From contig NZ_QKRB01000048.1 of NCBI RefSeq assembly GCF_003233845.1, positions 1 to 64,000 of the forward strand: 64,000 bases of DNA, read 5' to 3'. The stretch's first letter is position 1, and every line of letters starts with the position of its first letter. The notes below the pieces were generated by a model, which was given only the letters and a program-made list of their open reading frames with translations, did not search any database and had not been told where the DNA came from. Of this stretch, positions 20,079-27,761 are shown piece by piece. The translations under genes were made by a program, and so were the position numbers. This DNA comes from Paenibacillus sambharensis. GTDB lineage: Bacteria > Bacillota > Bacilli > Paenibacillales > Paenibacillaceae.

Positions 20079-21020
20079 TCACCACAGCCCGTCAGGTATA
20101 GCGCCTTCCGCGAACATCCAGACTACCGTCGCAGCCAGTACAACCATCGAAGCGGCGAACAGCCCTTTGACCCAACCGCTGCCCTTCTGCCTCCGCATCC
20201 TTACACCCGGCCCGTACATGAGCCGCTGCCACGCAGCCGCTCCTTCACGGGCGTTGGCAAAGCCGCCATTCAGCGCCTTAGTAAGCCAGCCGTTGAAGGG
20301 CTTCAAGGCAGAATTGCCCGCCGCCAGCTTCAGCAGTTCCTCCGTGTTCCGGTTCTGAGGCAGCAGAGTCTGTGTTACCTGTATCAGCCGCTTTCCTTCA
20401 AACAGCTGAATGCAGAGCACAGCAAACGAGAAGAGATCATAGCTGCCCTCAGCCGTCCGAGTGCCGGCATTCCAGTAGCCTCTGTCATAGATCTCCGTAA
20501 ACTGCTTGACGCTCTTGCCTGCTGCAGTTACACCGCCATAATCGACAAGCTCGACGCGGCCGAATTCGCCTGCCATCACATTCTCCTGCTTCAAGTCGCC
20601 AAAAGCCCAGCCCGCTTCGTGAAGCGCCGCAAGCCTGCCCAGCAGGTGGAAGCCTATAAGCGGGAACCAATCCGCCCCTTCCCTGTGCAGGAACTCATTC
20701 AGCGTGCTGCCTTTGACATAACGCATGACGTAGAACGGATATTCTCTTCCATCCTCATGGCGAAAGTCATCCACGGCGACCAGGAAGGGCTCGGCCCCCT
20801 TCTTCTGGACGGCAAGGCTCTGAAGCACATTGATTTCCGACTGCAGGTCAACGGCATCTCCGCCGATCTTCAGCGCAAACTGCCGTCCCAGGTGCTCAAC
20901 CAGATAAACCTTGCCGTTAGCCCCTTCACCCAGCAGCCGGTCCACCCGGTACTGGTCCCTCTTCCACTTGCCGGTCAGCACCGACCCGCGCGCCAGCCGG
21001 ATATCAAACGACGTAGTCAC
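20079..21020 (-). CDS. Serine/threonine protein kinase with C-terminal membrane anchor (YabT-like)
   Basis: A Hanks-type kinase fold: glycine-rich loop LGEGANGKVYLVEH, the VAIK-equivalent lysine in QFALKIGG, a catalytic loop GDLKQENVM in which the usual HRD is replaced by FGD, and a DYGG in place of DFG. A single transmembrane segment lies at about residues 285-305 with no extracellular sensor domain. In size and position it matches B. subtilis yabT, a DNA-activated kinase of sporulation. It overlaps the upstream von Willebrand gene by 17 bp and precedes tilS. The altered HRD and DFG residues are as in YabT-type kinases as I recall, so activity is plausible but unproven. Confidence 0.9.
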   Translation of the reverse strand: MTTSFDIRLARGSVLTGKWKRDQYRVDRLLGEGANGKVYLVEHLGRQFALKIGGDAVDLQSEINVLQSLAVQKKGAEPFLVAVDDFRHEDGREYPFYVMRYVKGSTLNEFLHREGADWFPLIGFHLLGRLAALHEAGWAFGDLKQENVMAGEFGRVELVDYGGVTAAGKSVKQFTEIYDRGYWNAGTRTAEGSYDLFSFAVLCIQLFEGKRLIQVTQTLLPQNRNTEELLKLAAGNSALKPFNGWLTKALNGGFANAREGAAAWQRLMYGPGVRMRRQKGSGWVKGLFAASMVVLAATVVWMFAEGAIPDGLW

Positions 21021-21738
21021 CGCTTATCCCATCCGTTTCTCTTCTAGTAGTTCTACCATAGCCGCCTTTACCGTAAAAATCAATCACCTGCATCAGCGCA
21101 GGCCCGGTTGGCGTCGTCCCCCGCATCTGCAGCTTCGGTATAATGCTGCGCATGCCGGTCAGATTATCGGTCCAGTCCAGGTCGCACATGCAGTCATCAC
21201 CGCTGCTGGAATGCGGAAAATGGAACACAGCGATTTCACTGCGTCCTGAGCGCGCCTGAAGACTGAGCATCAGGTCGCGGATTGCCTCTTCCACCGCCGC
21301 AAGCTTCGGTTTCATGCTTGCGCTCGCATCGATCAGCAGTGCCACCTTCAAATCCGATGTCTCACCCAAATCATCAATGACTCTAACGACCTGCCCCCGC
21401 TTCTCCGGCGGCAGCTCTTCTATTGCATCTGTGCCAAACACCTGCTTCAGCTCCCGGTTGACCGCCTGCTGAATCGTAGTAACAACCGTCTTGCGGGTCA
21501 TCAGCTGAACCGTCTGCGACAGCTGCCGTTCATGCACGATCCGGCTCAGACCACCGCCCGCTCTAGCTATATCGGCAATTTCCTCTCTGCCCGCCATAGA
21601 TGCTTCTTCATTATTATCGAGTACCCCGACTACATTAACAGTAATCCCTTCAGATCTGGCATGTGCGGCCGCAACGACCGGACTCATGCCGACATTGGAG
21701 CAGCCGTCTGTTATAAGCAAAATCTGCCTCACGCGCAT
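21004..21738 (-). CDS. von Willebrand factor A domain protein (YabS-like)
   Basis: A cytoplasmic-looking protein of 244 residues without a signal peptide. It starts within a VWA-like strand (ILLITDGCSNVGMSP) and contains a second segment with the MIDAS motif DASASMKPKL followed by RGTTPTGPAL, suggesting two VWA-like halves or a rearranged domain. Metal-dependent protein binding is the usual role of such domains. It lies between spoIIE and the kinase and overlaps the kinase by 17 bp. The pair corresponds to B. subtilis yabS-yabT. Whether it is a kinase partner is inference. Confidence 0.85.
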   Translation of the reverse strand: MRVRQILLITDGCSNVGMSPVVAAAHARSEGITVNVVGVLDNNEEASMAGREEIADIARAGGGLSRIVHERQLSQTVQLMTRKTVVTTIQQAVNRELKQVFGTDAIEELPPEKRGQVVRVIDDLGETSDLKVALLIDASASMKPKLAAVEEAIRDLMLSLQARSGRSEIAVFHFPHSSSGDDCMCDLDWTDNLTGMRSIIPKLQMRGTTPTGPALMQVIDFYGKGGYGRTTRRETDGISGDYVV

Positions 21739-21880
21739 ACGCCTCCCTATTTTCCGTAACTAGTAATTGAACTGCCTATCAATCAGCATTCCCGGAAATA
21801 GAGGGCTTATACCAGTCTACTGCTGCTATTCTAGCATCCTTCCTAAAGGGACCTTAAGCAGCAGTAAGCTCCAACTGCAA

Positions 21881-21914
21881 AGAGACTGCACCAGAAGGCC
21901 CGGCACAGTCTCTT
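21881..21914 (-). terminator. Terminator after spoIIE
   Basis: A 12-bp minus-strand stem AGAGACTGTGCC / GGTGCAGTCTCT (two G-U pairs, loop of about 9 nt) followed by TTTGC. It separates the spoIIE transcript from the von Willebrand-kinase-tilS genes. Confidence 0.8.
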
Positions 21915-21968
21915 CTCTTAAATCATAAAGAAGGTTAAGACACCCGCTTATTCCGCTCCGGCTTGCCG

Positions 21969-24464
21969 TTAACTCACCGTACGCGGACGCTCAAACTTGG
22001 ACATGCCGGGCCAGCGGAAGGTTGCCCACTCCGGCTGATGCTTGCTCACCTTCGCGACAACAACGGTCATGTCATCCACAATCTGGCCTTCGTGGTGGCG
22101 CACTACATGCTCCAGCAGCTCATCTGCCATATCCTGAGGATCTTCCGAATGCAGCTCCTGAATGACGCGTTTCATCCACATTTCCTTGTTCACGGCATGT
22201 CCCGGCGCATCGTAAATGCCGTCTGTCATCATGATCAGGGTATCTCCCGGCTGCAGCTGGATGCGAATCAGATCGACGTCGATGTCCTGCAGAATGCCAA
22301 TCGGCAGATTATTCGCGGAGATCGGGATTACCTCGCTGCCGCGACGGATGAAGCTTGGCGTCGAGCCGATCTTCATGAAGGTCGTCTTCGCTGTATACAT
22401 ATCGATCAGGGCCACATCCACCGTGGCGAATACCTCATCAGAGGACCGAAGCAGAAGCACCGAGTTGACCGACTTAATAGCCAGCTTCTCATCCATCCCG
22501 GATTTCAGCAGCTGCTGCAGGATCGTAAGCGCCGTGCTGCTCTCCAGCCGCGCACGTTCACCGTTCCCCATACCGTCGCTAACGGCTACCGCAAACTTGC
22601 CGTTGCCAAGCTCGACGGTGCTGAAGCTGTCGCCTGAGAGCAGGTCTCCGCCCTTGGCAGCTCCCGCCACCCCGGTCTCCACTTCGAATTCCTTCGCTGA
22701 ACCGAAGGTAACGGAGGCTGGCTCTCCGCTGGCATCCGGATAACGCTCGGTCTTGACGGCAATATGCTCACCAAGGATATCGGACAGCAGCGGCGCAACA
22801 ATTTTGCGGCATTCATCATACCCCCTGCCGAAGGTATGGGTCACCTCGATGTCTACGTTGCCCTCCTCCAGGCTGATAATATCCACACTCTGGATGGACA
22901 GTCCAAGCCCCTCCAGCGCTTCCCGGATCTGCTCCTCCTGCAGATGCAGCTCCTGGCCTTCGCGGCGGATTTCTTTGGCCAGATCCTCCATGATTTGGGA
23001 GACCCCAAAGAGCTGATCCGCGACCAGCTGCCGCGACTCCTGAATCTGCTTGCGCCAGTGCTGGTCATGCTCGAACAGGTCGTACTGCTGCCGCATCGTC
23101 GCCAATACCTGCTGCGGCCGGACACAGTGGGTTGTCCACTCCTTCGGCAGCTCCTTCGTGACGACGCGGCGGTTGGCCTCAACCGAGGACATCATGTCCG
23201 TCATCACCTTATAGGTCTGATAAAATTTGCCGTCCCAGCACATGTCCTTCCGGAAGCAAGTCGCACAGGTTCGCTCGGCTACCGCATTCATGAAATGGGT
23301 CTTGTCATCCTCGCTCTTCTGCCAGGCATCCGTCTCCTGCATCTGCCCGAAGCTGCGGGACAGCTGCCGGAAGACCTCGGAGAACTGCGTAACCCGCTGA
23401 GCCGTTACATCTCTTACCCTTCGCGCATACTCATGCTGCGTCTTGGCATGCTCGCTTGTCCCCGGCACATAACGGGCGATTGTCCGAAGCAGGCTTCTCG
23501 GTGTCAACAGGAAGAGTGCGGCTGCGGCCACCGATTCCCAGGTCGAGGTCAGCACATCCGTCTGGCCGCCTACATAGATAGAGAGGATCGACGTGCCGAG
23601 CAGCATTCCGAAGGCTACAGCTGCCTTGCCGCCCTCCCGAAGAAGACCGGCAAGCAGGCCAGAGAAGGCGAGCAGGCTCATCTGCACAATCGCTTCAAAA
23701 TCGGCAAGGCTGAGAATTAATCCGCCCACTACGCCTACCGATGCCCCCAGCGGAGCGCCACCCACAAGCGCGAACATCAGCAGCAGGTAGCGGGACATGA
23801 CATGCTCGGCCGACATCCCGTACACCACCCAGCCGACCGCACCGGTCATAATGGAGGCCAGCAGAATCATCAGGCAGATGATCTCCTCGTTCTTCAGTGC
23901 GGAGGTCTTCTTCGTCATCGTCAGTACCGGTACCGCCTGGATGAAGACGAGCGTGAGGACAAAGGCGAGACTCGCCTCCACCGCCACCATCATCAGATGG
24001 TACCAATCCAGTGAGGAGGTTAAGACGACGCCGAACAATTTTACAAGCATCGTGGATATAAAGACAATGAGCGGCGCATAGGATAATTCAGAGCGCTCAT
24101 AAGCTTCCATTCCTTTCACAAGCAGATAGAAGGCGGACAGCTCCATGGCAATCCATAGGGTGGATGGCGTAGCAGCGAACCAGCTGCCGAGAACAAGCGA
24201 AGCGGCAACAATCAGATGGACATCCCGTCTCAGAAAATAAATAACGGCGAAGTAAGCAATGGCAAAGGGTGCAAGCGACTCCAAAATCATAGCCCTGCCC
24301 AGCAGAAAAGCGACCACTGCAAGCAGCACTGTCCACTTCTTGGACGCTATGGTCTGTACCATCCGCTTCATCCCCGCAGAATTCCAGCCTTTACGAACCG
24401 TCTCCTGAACGACACCTGTTTGCTTTGCACCCGGAAACATAATCAGGTTGCGTTTGTTCATCAT
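21969..24464 (-). CDS. spoIIE: Stage II sporulation protein E, PP2C phosphatase
   Basis: SpoIIE sits in the polar septum, dephosphorylates SpoIIAA to release sigma-F in the forespore, and takes part in asymmetric division. The N-terminal region (about residues 45-300) carries about ten membrane segments starting at VLLAVVAFLLGRAMIL. A cytoplasmic linker with cysteines (CATCFRKDMCWDGK) follows, then a C-terminal PP2C domain with DLLSGDSFSTVELGNGKFAVAVSDGMGNG and MMTDGIYDA. An ATG at 24569 overlaps the -10 element and lies upstream of the predicted transcript, so I prefer the ATG at 24464, which gives 831 residues against about 827 in B. subtilis. Confidence 0.96.
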   Translation of the reverse strand: MMNKRNLIMFPGAKQTGVVQETVRKGWNSAGMKRMVQTIASKKWTVLLAVVAFLLGRAMILESLAPFAIAYFAVIYFLRRDVHLIVAASLVLGSWFAATPSTLWIAMELSAFYLLVKGMEAYERSELSYAPLIVFISTMLVKLFGVVLTSSLDWYHLMMVAVEASLAFVLTLVFIQAVPVLTMTKKTSALKNEEIICLMILLASIMTGAVGWVVYGMSAEHVMSRYLLLMFALVGGAPLGASVGVVGGLILSLADFEAIVQMSLLAFSGLLAGLLREGGKAAVAFGMLLGTSILSIYVGGQTDVLTSTWESVAAAALFLLTPRSLLRTIARYVPGTSEHAKTQHEYARRVRDVTAQRVTQFSEVFRQLSRSFGQMQETDAWQKSEDDKTHFMNAVAERTCATCFRKDMCWDGKFYQTYKVMTDMMSSVEANRRVVTKELPKEWTTHCVRPQQVLATMRQQYDLFEHDQHWRKQIQESRQLVADQLFGVSQIMEDLAKEIRREGQELHLQEEQIREALEGLGLSIQSVDIISLEEGNVDIEVTHTFGRGYDECRKIVAPLLSDILGEHIAVKTERYPDASGEPASVTFGSAKEFEVETGVAGAAKGGDLLSGDSFSTVELGNGKFAVAVSDGMGNGERARLESSTALTILQQLLKSGMDEKLAIKSVNSVLLLRSSDEVFATVDVALIDMYTAKTTFMKIGSTPSFIRRGSEVIPISANNLPIGILQDIDVDLIRIQLQPGDTLIMMTDGIYDAPGHAVNKEMWMKRVIQELHSEDPQDMADELLEHVVRHHEGQIVDDMTVVVAKVSKHQPEWATFRWPGMSKFERPRTVS

Positions 24465-24567
24465 TATTCTGGCACCACCATTCCGAATTTTAGAACTTCC
24501 ACCATCCCTGATGGATGGACGGGCCTTCAGACTTTCGCTGCAGCCCTTACCGCTCTGAGTGTTACTC

Positions 24568-24633
24568 ATTATAAAATTGGGAATGGGGGATGTTTGTCAT
24601 AACCCGTAGGGAAGAGGAAAGTTTTTTCCGACA
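24568..24633 (-). promoter_or_regulatory. spoIIE promoter with Spo0A boxes and 21-bp spacer
   Basis: On the minus strand, -10 TATAAT is at 24573-24568 and -35 ATGACA at 24600-24595, separated by 21 bp. Such an over-long spacer characterises the Spo0A-activated spoIIE and spoIIG promoters of B. subtilis. Two matches to the 0A box TGNCGAA, each 6 of 7, are TGACAAA (24599-24593, overlapping the -35) and TGTCGGA (24633-24627). The bases 24640-24860 further upstream show nothing convincing. Confidence 0.75.
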
Positions 24634-24866
24634 AAAGCTCCTCGGCCCGGCAGGCGTGTCAAACGGTAGGCGAGCCCAGTGGCTGTGCATGTTTGGAGGC
24701 TGCATTCTGGAACTCAGGCAGGCGGCTTGTTCAACAAAAACCGGGGTAACCGTTCATATGTTCGCGGGTGCAAGCCGTCCGAACCTGTCGGAGATGATGG
24801 AGATATACGGGAAAGTATTTGGTCTGTACCAAAAGAAAGAATATTGGCGCCTTCAAGCAAACGAAG

Positions 24867-24945
24867 AAGGGCTGTACTGCAGCAATCGCCGCCGTACAGC
24901 CCTTCCGCAAGTACGCCGTCCCTGCTTGTGAGGGACGGCGTACTT
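24867..24945 (-). terminator. Tandem hairpins after yabR
   Basis: Two strong stems follow the yabR stop. The first is a 15-bp perfect stem AAGTACGCCGTCCCT with its complement (24945-24909). The second is AAGGGCTGTAC/GTACAGCCCTT (24904-24867), followed on the minus strand by TCTTCGTTTG. The second is the better intrinsic terminator. Confidence 0.75.
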
Positions 24946-24967
24946 CATACGATTCTATAAAGATTGG

Positions 24968-25486
24968 TTACACTCGCTTCGCGCCACGGCCTCCACGCTT
25001 GGACTCCGTGTTTTTCTTGAGGGAAGAAATACGTTCTTCACTGTCTTTCAAGAAGCGGGAGACTTTATCCTCGAAGGATGGTTTGCCAGGGGCAGCCTTG
25101 AAGGGACGTCCTCCACGGTCGCCTCCTCCAGGACGCGGTCCAGCTCCGGGACGGGGTCCGCCGCCTGGACGGGGTCCAGCTCCGGGACGAGGTCCGCTGA
25201 ATCCTGGGCCACGGTCACCACCACGCTGCGGTGGTACATAACCTTCCGGCCGATCGATTGCCTGTTTAATAGAAAGTCCGATTTTTCCGTCCTTGTCCAC
25301 ATTGATCACTTTCACTTTGACAACATCGTCAATCTTCAGGTGATCTTTGACGTCTTTGACGTAATTATCGGCAATTTCCGAAATGTGAACGAGCCCCGTG
25401 ACACCCCCCGACAAATCGACGAATGCTCCGAAATGCGTTATGCCTGTCACTTTGCCCTCTAATTTGGCTCCCACTTCAATTGCCAT
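24968..25486 (-). CDS. yabR: S1 RNA-binding domain protein with GPRPG repeats (YabR)
   Basis: An N-terminal S1 OB-fold domain (about residues 3-75: GAKLEGKVTGITHFGAFVDL, GLVHISEIADNYVKDV, VKVKVINVDKDGKIGLSIK) precedes a long flexible arm. Residues about 95-125 contain four GPRPGAG or GPRPGGG units, a collagen-like low-complexity stretch also rich in RGG, and the C-terminus is basic. Such tails commonly aid RNA binding. Its position between divIC and spoIIE matches B. subtilis yabR; B. subtilis YabR has a shorter linker as I recall. The ribosome-binding site is GGGAGG. Confidence 0.92.
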   Translation of the reverse strand: MAIEVGAKLEGKVTGITHFGAFVDLSGGVTGLVHISEIADNYVKDVKDHLKIDDVVKVKVINVDKDGKIGLSIKQAIDRPEGYVPPQRGGDRGPGFSGPRPGAGPRPGGGPRPGAGPRPGGGDRGGRPFKAAPGKPSFEDKVSRFLKDSEERISSLKKNTESKRGGRGAKRV

Positions 25487-25622
25487 AGAATAAAATGTTC
25501 CTCCCTAAGATTTTTGCAAAGCAAATGAACCATACCATAATCGGATTGATTCTTACTTCTTGGTATATCTACCGTGATTATACCCGAACGCCGGAACTAA
25601 GGTCAACAGACGGTTGCCCGTA

Positions 25623-25943
25623 TTACTCTCCAGCTTCGGTGACCTGGATCGGCTGTTCACCCGGCAGAATATAGCCATGCTTGCGAGCGAGCTCCCGAAT
25701 ATATTCGGAATCGTTCAGCCGCTCAACCTGCTTCTGCAGCCTCGCACTCTCCGCCTCTGCTTCCGCAAGGGTCTCCTGAAGCGCAAGCCGCTTCATCTCG
25801 GTCTCGCCGCGCTGCTCCATCTGACTGAAGAGGGTATAGAGAGCCCATGCCATAAACAGCACAACAAAGGCAAACCAGATCTTCAGACGACGCTTGGAAC
25901 CAGGGTGTGTGGTTGTCCGATTGGATGTTTGGGCTTTGGCCAC
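25623..25943 (-). CDS. divIC: Cell-division protein DivIC (FtsB family)
   Basis: A bitopic divisome protein that forms a complex with FtsL and DivIB. The 106-residue product has a basic cytoplasmic N-terminus, one membrane segment at about 22-42 (IWFAFVVLFMAWALYTLF), an extracellular leucine-rich coiled coil (about 45-80: ALQETLAEAEAESARLQKQV), and the family C-terminus YIRELARKHGYILPGEQPI. It lies 12 bp after yabQ in the conserved yabP-yabQ-divIC order. Confidence 0.95.
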   Translation of the reverse strand: MAKAQTSNRTTTHPGSKRRLKIWFAFVVLFMAWALYTLFSQMEQRGETEMKRLALQETLAEAEAESARLQKQVERLNDSEYIRELARKHGYILPGEQPIQVTEAGE

Positions 25944-25955
25944 GCTATGTACCTC

Positions 25956-26558
25956 CTAGGACTTATGGTTTCGTATCCGTTCGATGAACGCCTTGATACG
26001 GGCGATCAGCCCGGGCAGTCCCAGCTTTCCCCCTGCCTGCTTCATCCAGTCCCATAAAGGCCGGACCAAGGGCTTAAAAATCCAGGATAGGAAAAGCCAA
26101 AACGGACGTAACAATTGTACCACAATACGGAAGAGGAACATAGTGCAAACAATCAGAAATCCCGCTGTTATCTTCAGGAGCCGGTAGGCGAGTATCACCG
26201 GCTTGATGATCAGCAGCTCAAAGGTTCGGACAGCCGCCGTCCATAAACGGCGCAGCGCCTCCATGAGCCATTCGACAATCCGGATCATCGTCCGGCTAAG
26301 CAGCCAGAAGTAAAAGCTGATGCCAATAAACAAACCAAGAAACACATAGAATCTGACTTCTCCGTCATTGCTTGCGATCAGCATGCGGAATACGATCAGT
26401 GTTGCCGCTGTCCAATAGAGCAAATCCAGAACCGGAACCCATATACGGCCAATCCGCAGCTGATTCGATACGACGCGGTAGCCGTCAAAAGCCGCCCCCA
26501 TTCCAATCCCGGACAGCATCATTACAGCCAGCGACAAGAATTGGATCTCTAGGTTCAC
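25956..26558 (-). CDS. yabQ: Spore cortex protein YabQ
   Basis: YabQ is a membrane protein of the outer forespore membrane needed for cortex formation in B. subtilis. The 200-residue product has N-terminal membrane segments (about residues 5-25, 40-60 and 68-90, including VLDLLYWTAATLIVFRML) and two further hydrophobic stretches before a basic C-terminus. Its start overlaps the yabP stop by 4 bp, so the two are co-translated. A sigma-E promoter is expected upstream of yabP but I could not place one securely. Confidence 0.9.
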   Translation of the reverse strand: MNLEIQFLSLAVMMLSGIGMGAAFDGYRVVSNQLRIGRIWVPVLDLLYWTAATLIVFRMLIASNDGEVRFYVFLGLFIGISFYFWLLSRTMIRIVEWLMEALRRLWTAAVRTFELLIIKPVILAYRLLKITAGFLIVCTMFLFRIVVQLLRPFWLFLSWIFKPLVRPLWDWMKQAGGKLGLPGLIARIKAFIERIRNHKS

Positions 26559-26839
26559 TTAAACAGCTTGCCCAGAAAGCCCTTGGATTTGTCTGCGGCT
26601 GTCCCGTCCAGGTAGGCGATGGAATGGACGAGTCCCTCGATCGCAACGAGGCCCTGCTCCAGGCTGAGATGCTTCATGTGGAGGTTCTGTCCGCGTACGG
26701 TCACAAACCCGCACTCGGTCTCCAGCAAAAATTCCTCGCTGTCAAAGCTCTCGACATTACTGACGCCGGTCAGCTCCAGGACCTTACGGTTCAGCATCTT
26801 GACTTCCTGGCGCTTGGCGGATTTTCCATGTTCATTCAT
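26555..26839 (-). CDS. yabP: Sporulation protein YabP
   Basis: A 94-residue soluble protein of the YabP/YqfC family, required with YabQ for spore cortex assembly. The family core is visible as RKVLELTGVSNVESFDSEEFLLETECGFVTVRGQNLHMKHL split over about residues 18-60, then LSLEQGLVAIEGLV. A GGAGGGG ribosome-binding site lies upstream of the ATG. It heads the yabP-yabQ-divIC unit. Confidence 0.92.
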   Translation of the reverse strand: MNEHGKSAKRQEVKMLNRKVLELTGVSNVESFDSEEFLLETECGFVTVRGQNLHMKHLSLEQGLVAIEGLVHSIAYLDGTAADKSKGFLGKLFK

Positions 26840-26951
26840 AGCTCGGCCCCTCCTTCATTACTACATGCATATGGAGGAGGGACAAGATTTAGAACCGGGT
26901 GACGGCATAGGTGCATTACCCGATTTGAACAGGGGTGAAACACCTGCGTGA

Positions 26952-26984
26952 ATAAAAAAGAAAGTCCCGCGTTAACGGGACTTT
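26952..26984 (-). terminator. Terminator after rqcP
   Basis: Minus-strand AAAGTCCCG-TTAA-CGCGGGACTTT then CTTTTTTATT. It isolates the hbs-rqcP unit from yabP. Confidence 0.92.
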
Positions 26985-27009
26985 CACGCTTGCCTGACAC
27001 GAAGCCAGA

Positions 27010-27300
27010 CTAGAACAGGCTGCCGCCCTCCGGACTGTTATCCGGCTTGCGGGCTTCCTCTTTCAACAAGGTATAGAGCTCGGCTGCTTCGTCCTTACGG
27101 GTCGTATCGGCAATCCGGTCCACTCGGACCGTCACGATCTTCTGCCCGAACTGGATGGCGAGCTCGTCGCCGGCTTTGACGGTGCTGCTCGCCTTCGCTT
27201 CCCGACCATTGATCCATACGCGGCCCTGCTCGGATACATCCTTTGCTACAGTGCGGCGTTTGATCAGTCTCGATACCTTGAGGAATTTATCCAGTCGCAT
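27010..27300 (-). CDS. rqcP: RNA-binding S4 protein RqcP (YabO)
   Basis: A 96-residue S4-domain protein. In B. subtilis RqcP works with RqcH in adding C-terminal alanine tails to nascent chains on stalled 50S subunits. The S4 fold covers about residues 1-60: MRLDKFLKVSRLIKRRTVAK, then GRVWINGREAKASSTVKAGD. The C-terminal stretch is short and charged. It lies 3 bp after hbs and is presumably co-transcribed with it. Confidence 0.92.
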   Translation of the reverse strand: MRLDKFLKVSRLIKRRTVAKDVSEQGRVWINGREAKASSTVKAGDELAIQFGQKIVTVRVDRIADTTRKDEAAELYTLLKEEARKPDNSPEGGSLF

Positions 27301-27303
27301 TCC

Positions 27304-27576
27304 TTACTTAACAGCTTCCTTCAGTTTGTTGCCGGCTTTGAATGCTGGAACGTTGGATTCCGGAATTTCGATTGTCTTGCCTGTTTGCGGGTTGCGGCCT
27401 GTACGACCGGAACGCTTGCGGGTTTCGAATGTACCGAAGCCGATCAGCTGTACTTTGTCGCCGTTTTGGAGCGCTTCTGTAATTTCGCCGAGGAAACCGT
27501 TCAGTACCGCTTCCACGTCACGCTTAGTCAATCCGCTTTTGTCCGAAATGTTGTTGATCAGATCTGTTTTGTTCAT
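27304..27576 (-). CDS. hbs: DNA-binding protein HU
   Basis: A nucleoid-associated protein that bends and compacts DNA. The 90-residue product is a textbook HU: MNKTDLINNISDKSGLTKRD, VQLIGFGTFETRKRSGRTGR with the DNA-binding arm, and NPQTGKTIEIPESNVPAFKAGNKLKEAV split over the C-terminus. A well-formed promoter lies about 65 bp upstream. In B. subtilis hbs is elsewhere; here it is inserted between mazG and rqcP. Confidence 0.98.
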   Translation of the reverse strand: MNKTDLINNISDKSGLTKRDVEAVLNGFLGEITEALQNGDKVQLIGFGTFETRKRSGRTGRNPQTGKTIEIPESNVPAFKAGNKLKEAVK

Positions 27577-27639
27577 TATGAGTTGCCTCCCAGCAATAAA
27601 ATTAAGTAAGGCCAGACGCGCTTGCAGCGCCTTGTTCCT

Positions 27640-27668
27640 TATGTATGGCCCTTCATAGGGTACTTCAA
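27640..27668 (-). promoter_or_regulatory. hbs promoter
   Basis: Minus-strand TTGAAG (27668-27663) and TACATA (27645-27640) with a 17-bp spacer, followed by a leader of about 55 nt ending in GGGAGG before the hbs ATG. Confidence 0.55.
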
Positions 27669-27761
27669 GGTGTAGTATTCTTCCCGATCCTGGAAAACTC
27701 CTGCTGCTCCGAGAAGTTTTTTTCGATTTTTGGTGAAAAAAGACGATTTTTGACGAAATAA

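Noticed and set aside
20079-21738. Kinase plus von Willebrand pair considered as a possible defence or toxin-type module
   Set aside because: Order and neighbours match the B. subtilis yabS-yabT genes between spoIIE and tilS, so this is a conserved sporulation-associated pair.
24590-24931. A 113-codon plus-strand frame upstream of spoIIE
   Set aside because: It runs across the spoIIE promoter, the 0A boxes and both yabR terminator stems, has no good ribosome-binding site and resembles no family.
26870-26940. A GTTCAAATC-like sequence suggesting a tRNA between yabP and rqcP
   Set aside because: No acceptor, D or anticodon stems can be built around it, and there is no CCA-proximal pairing.
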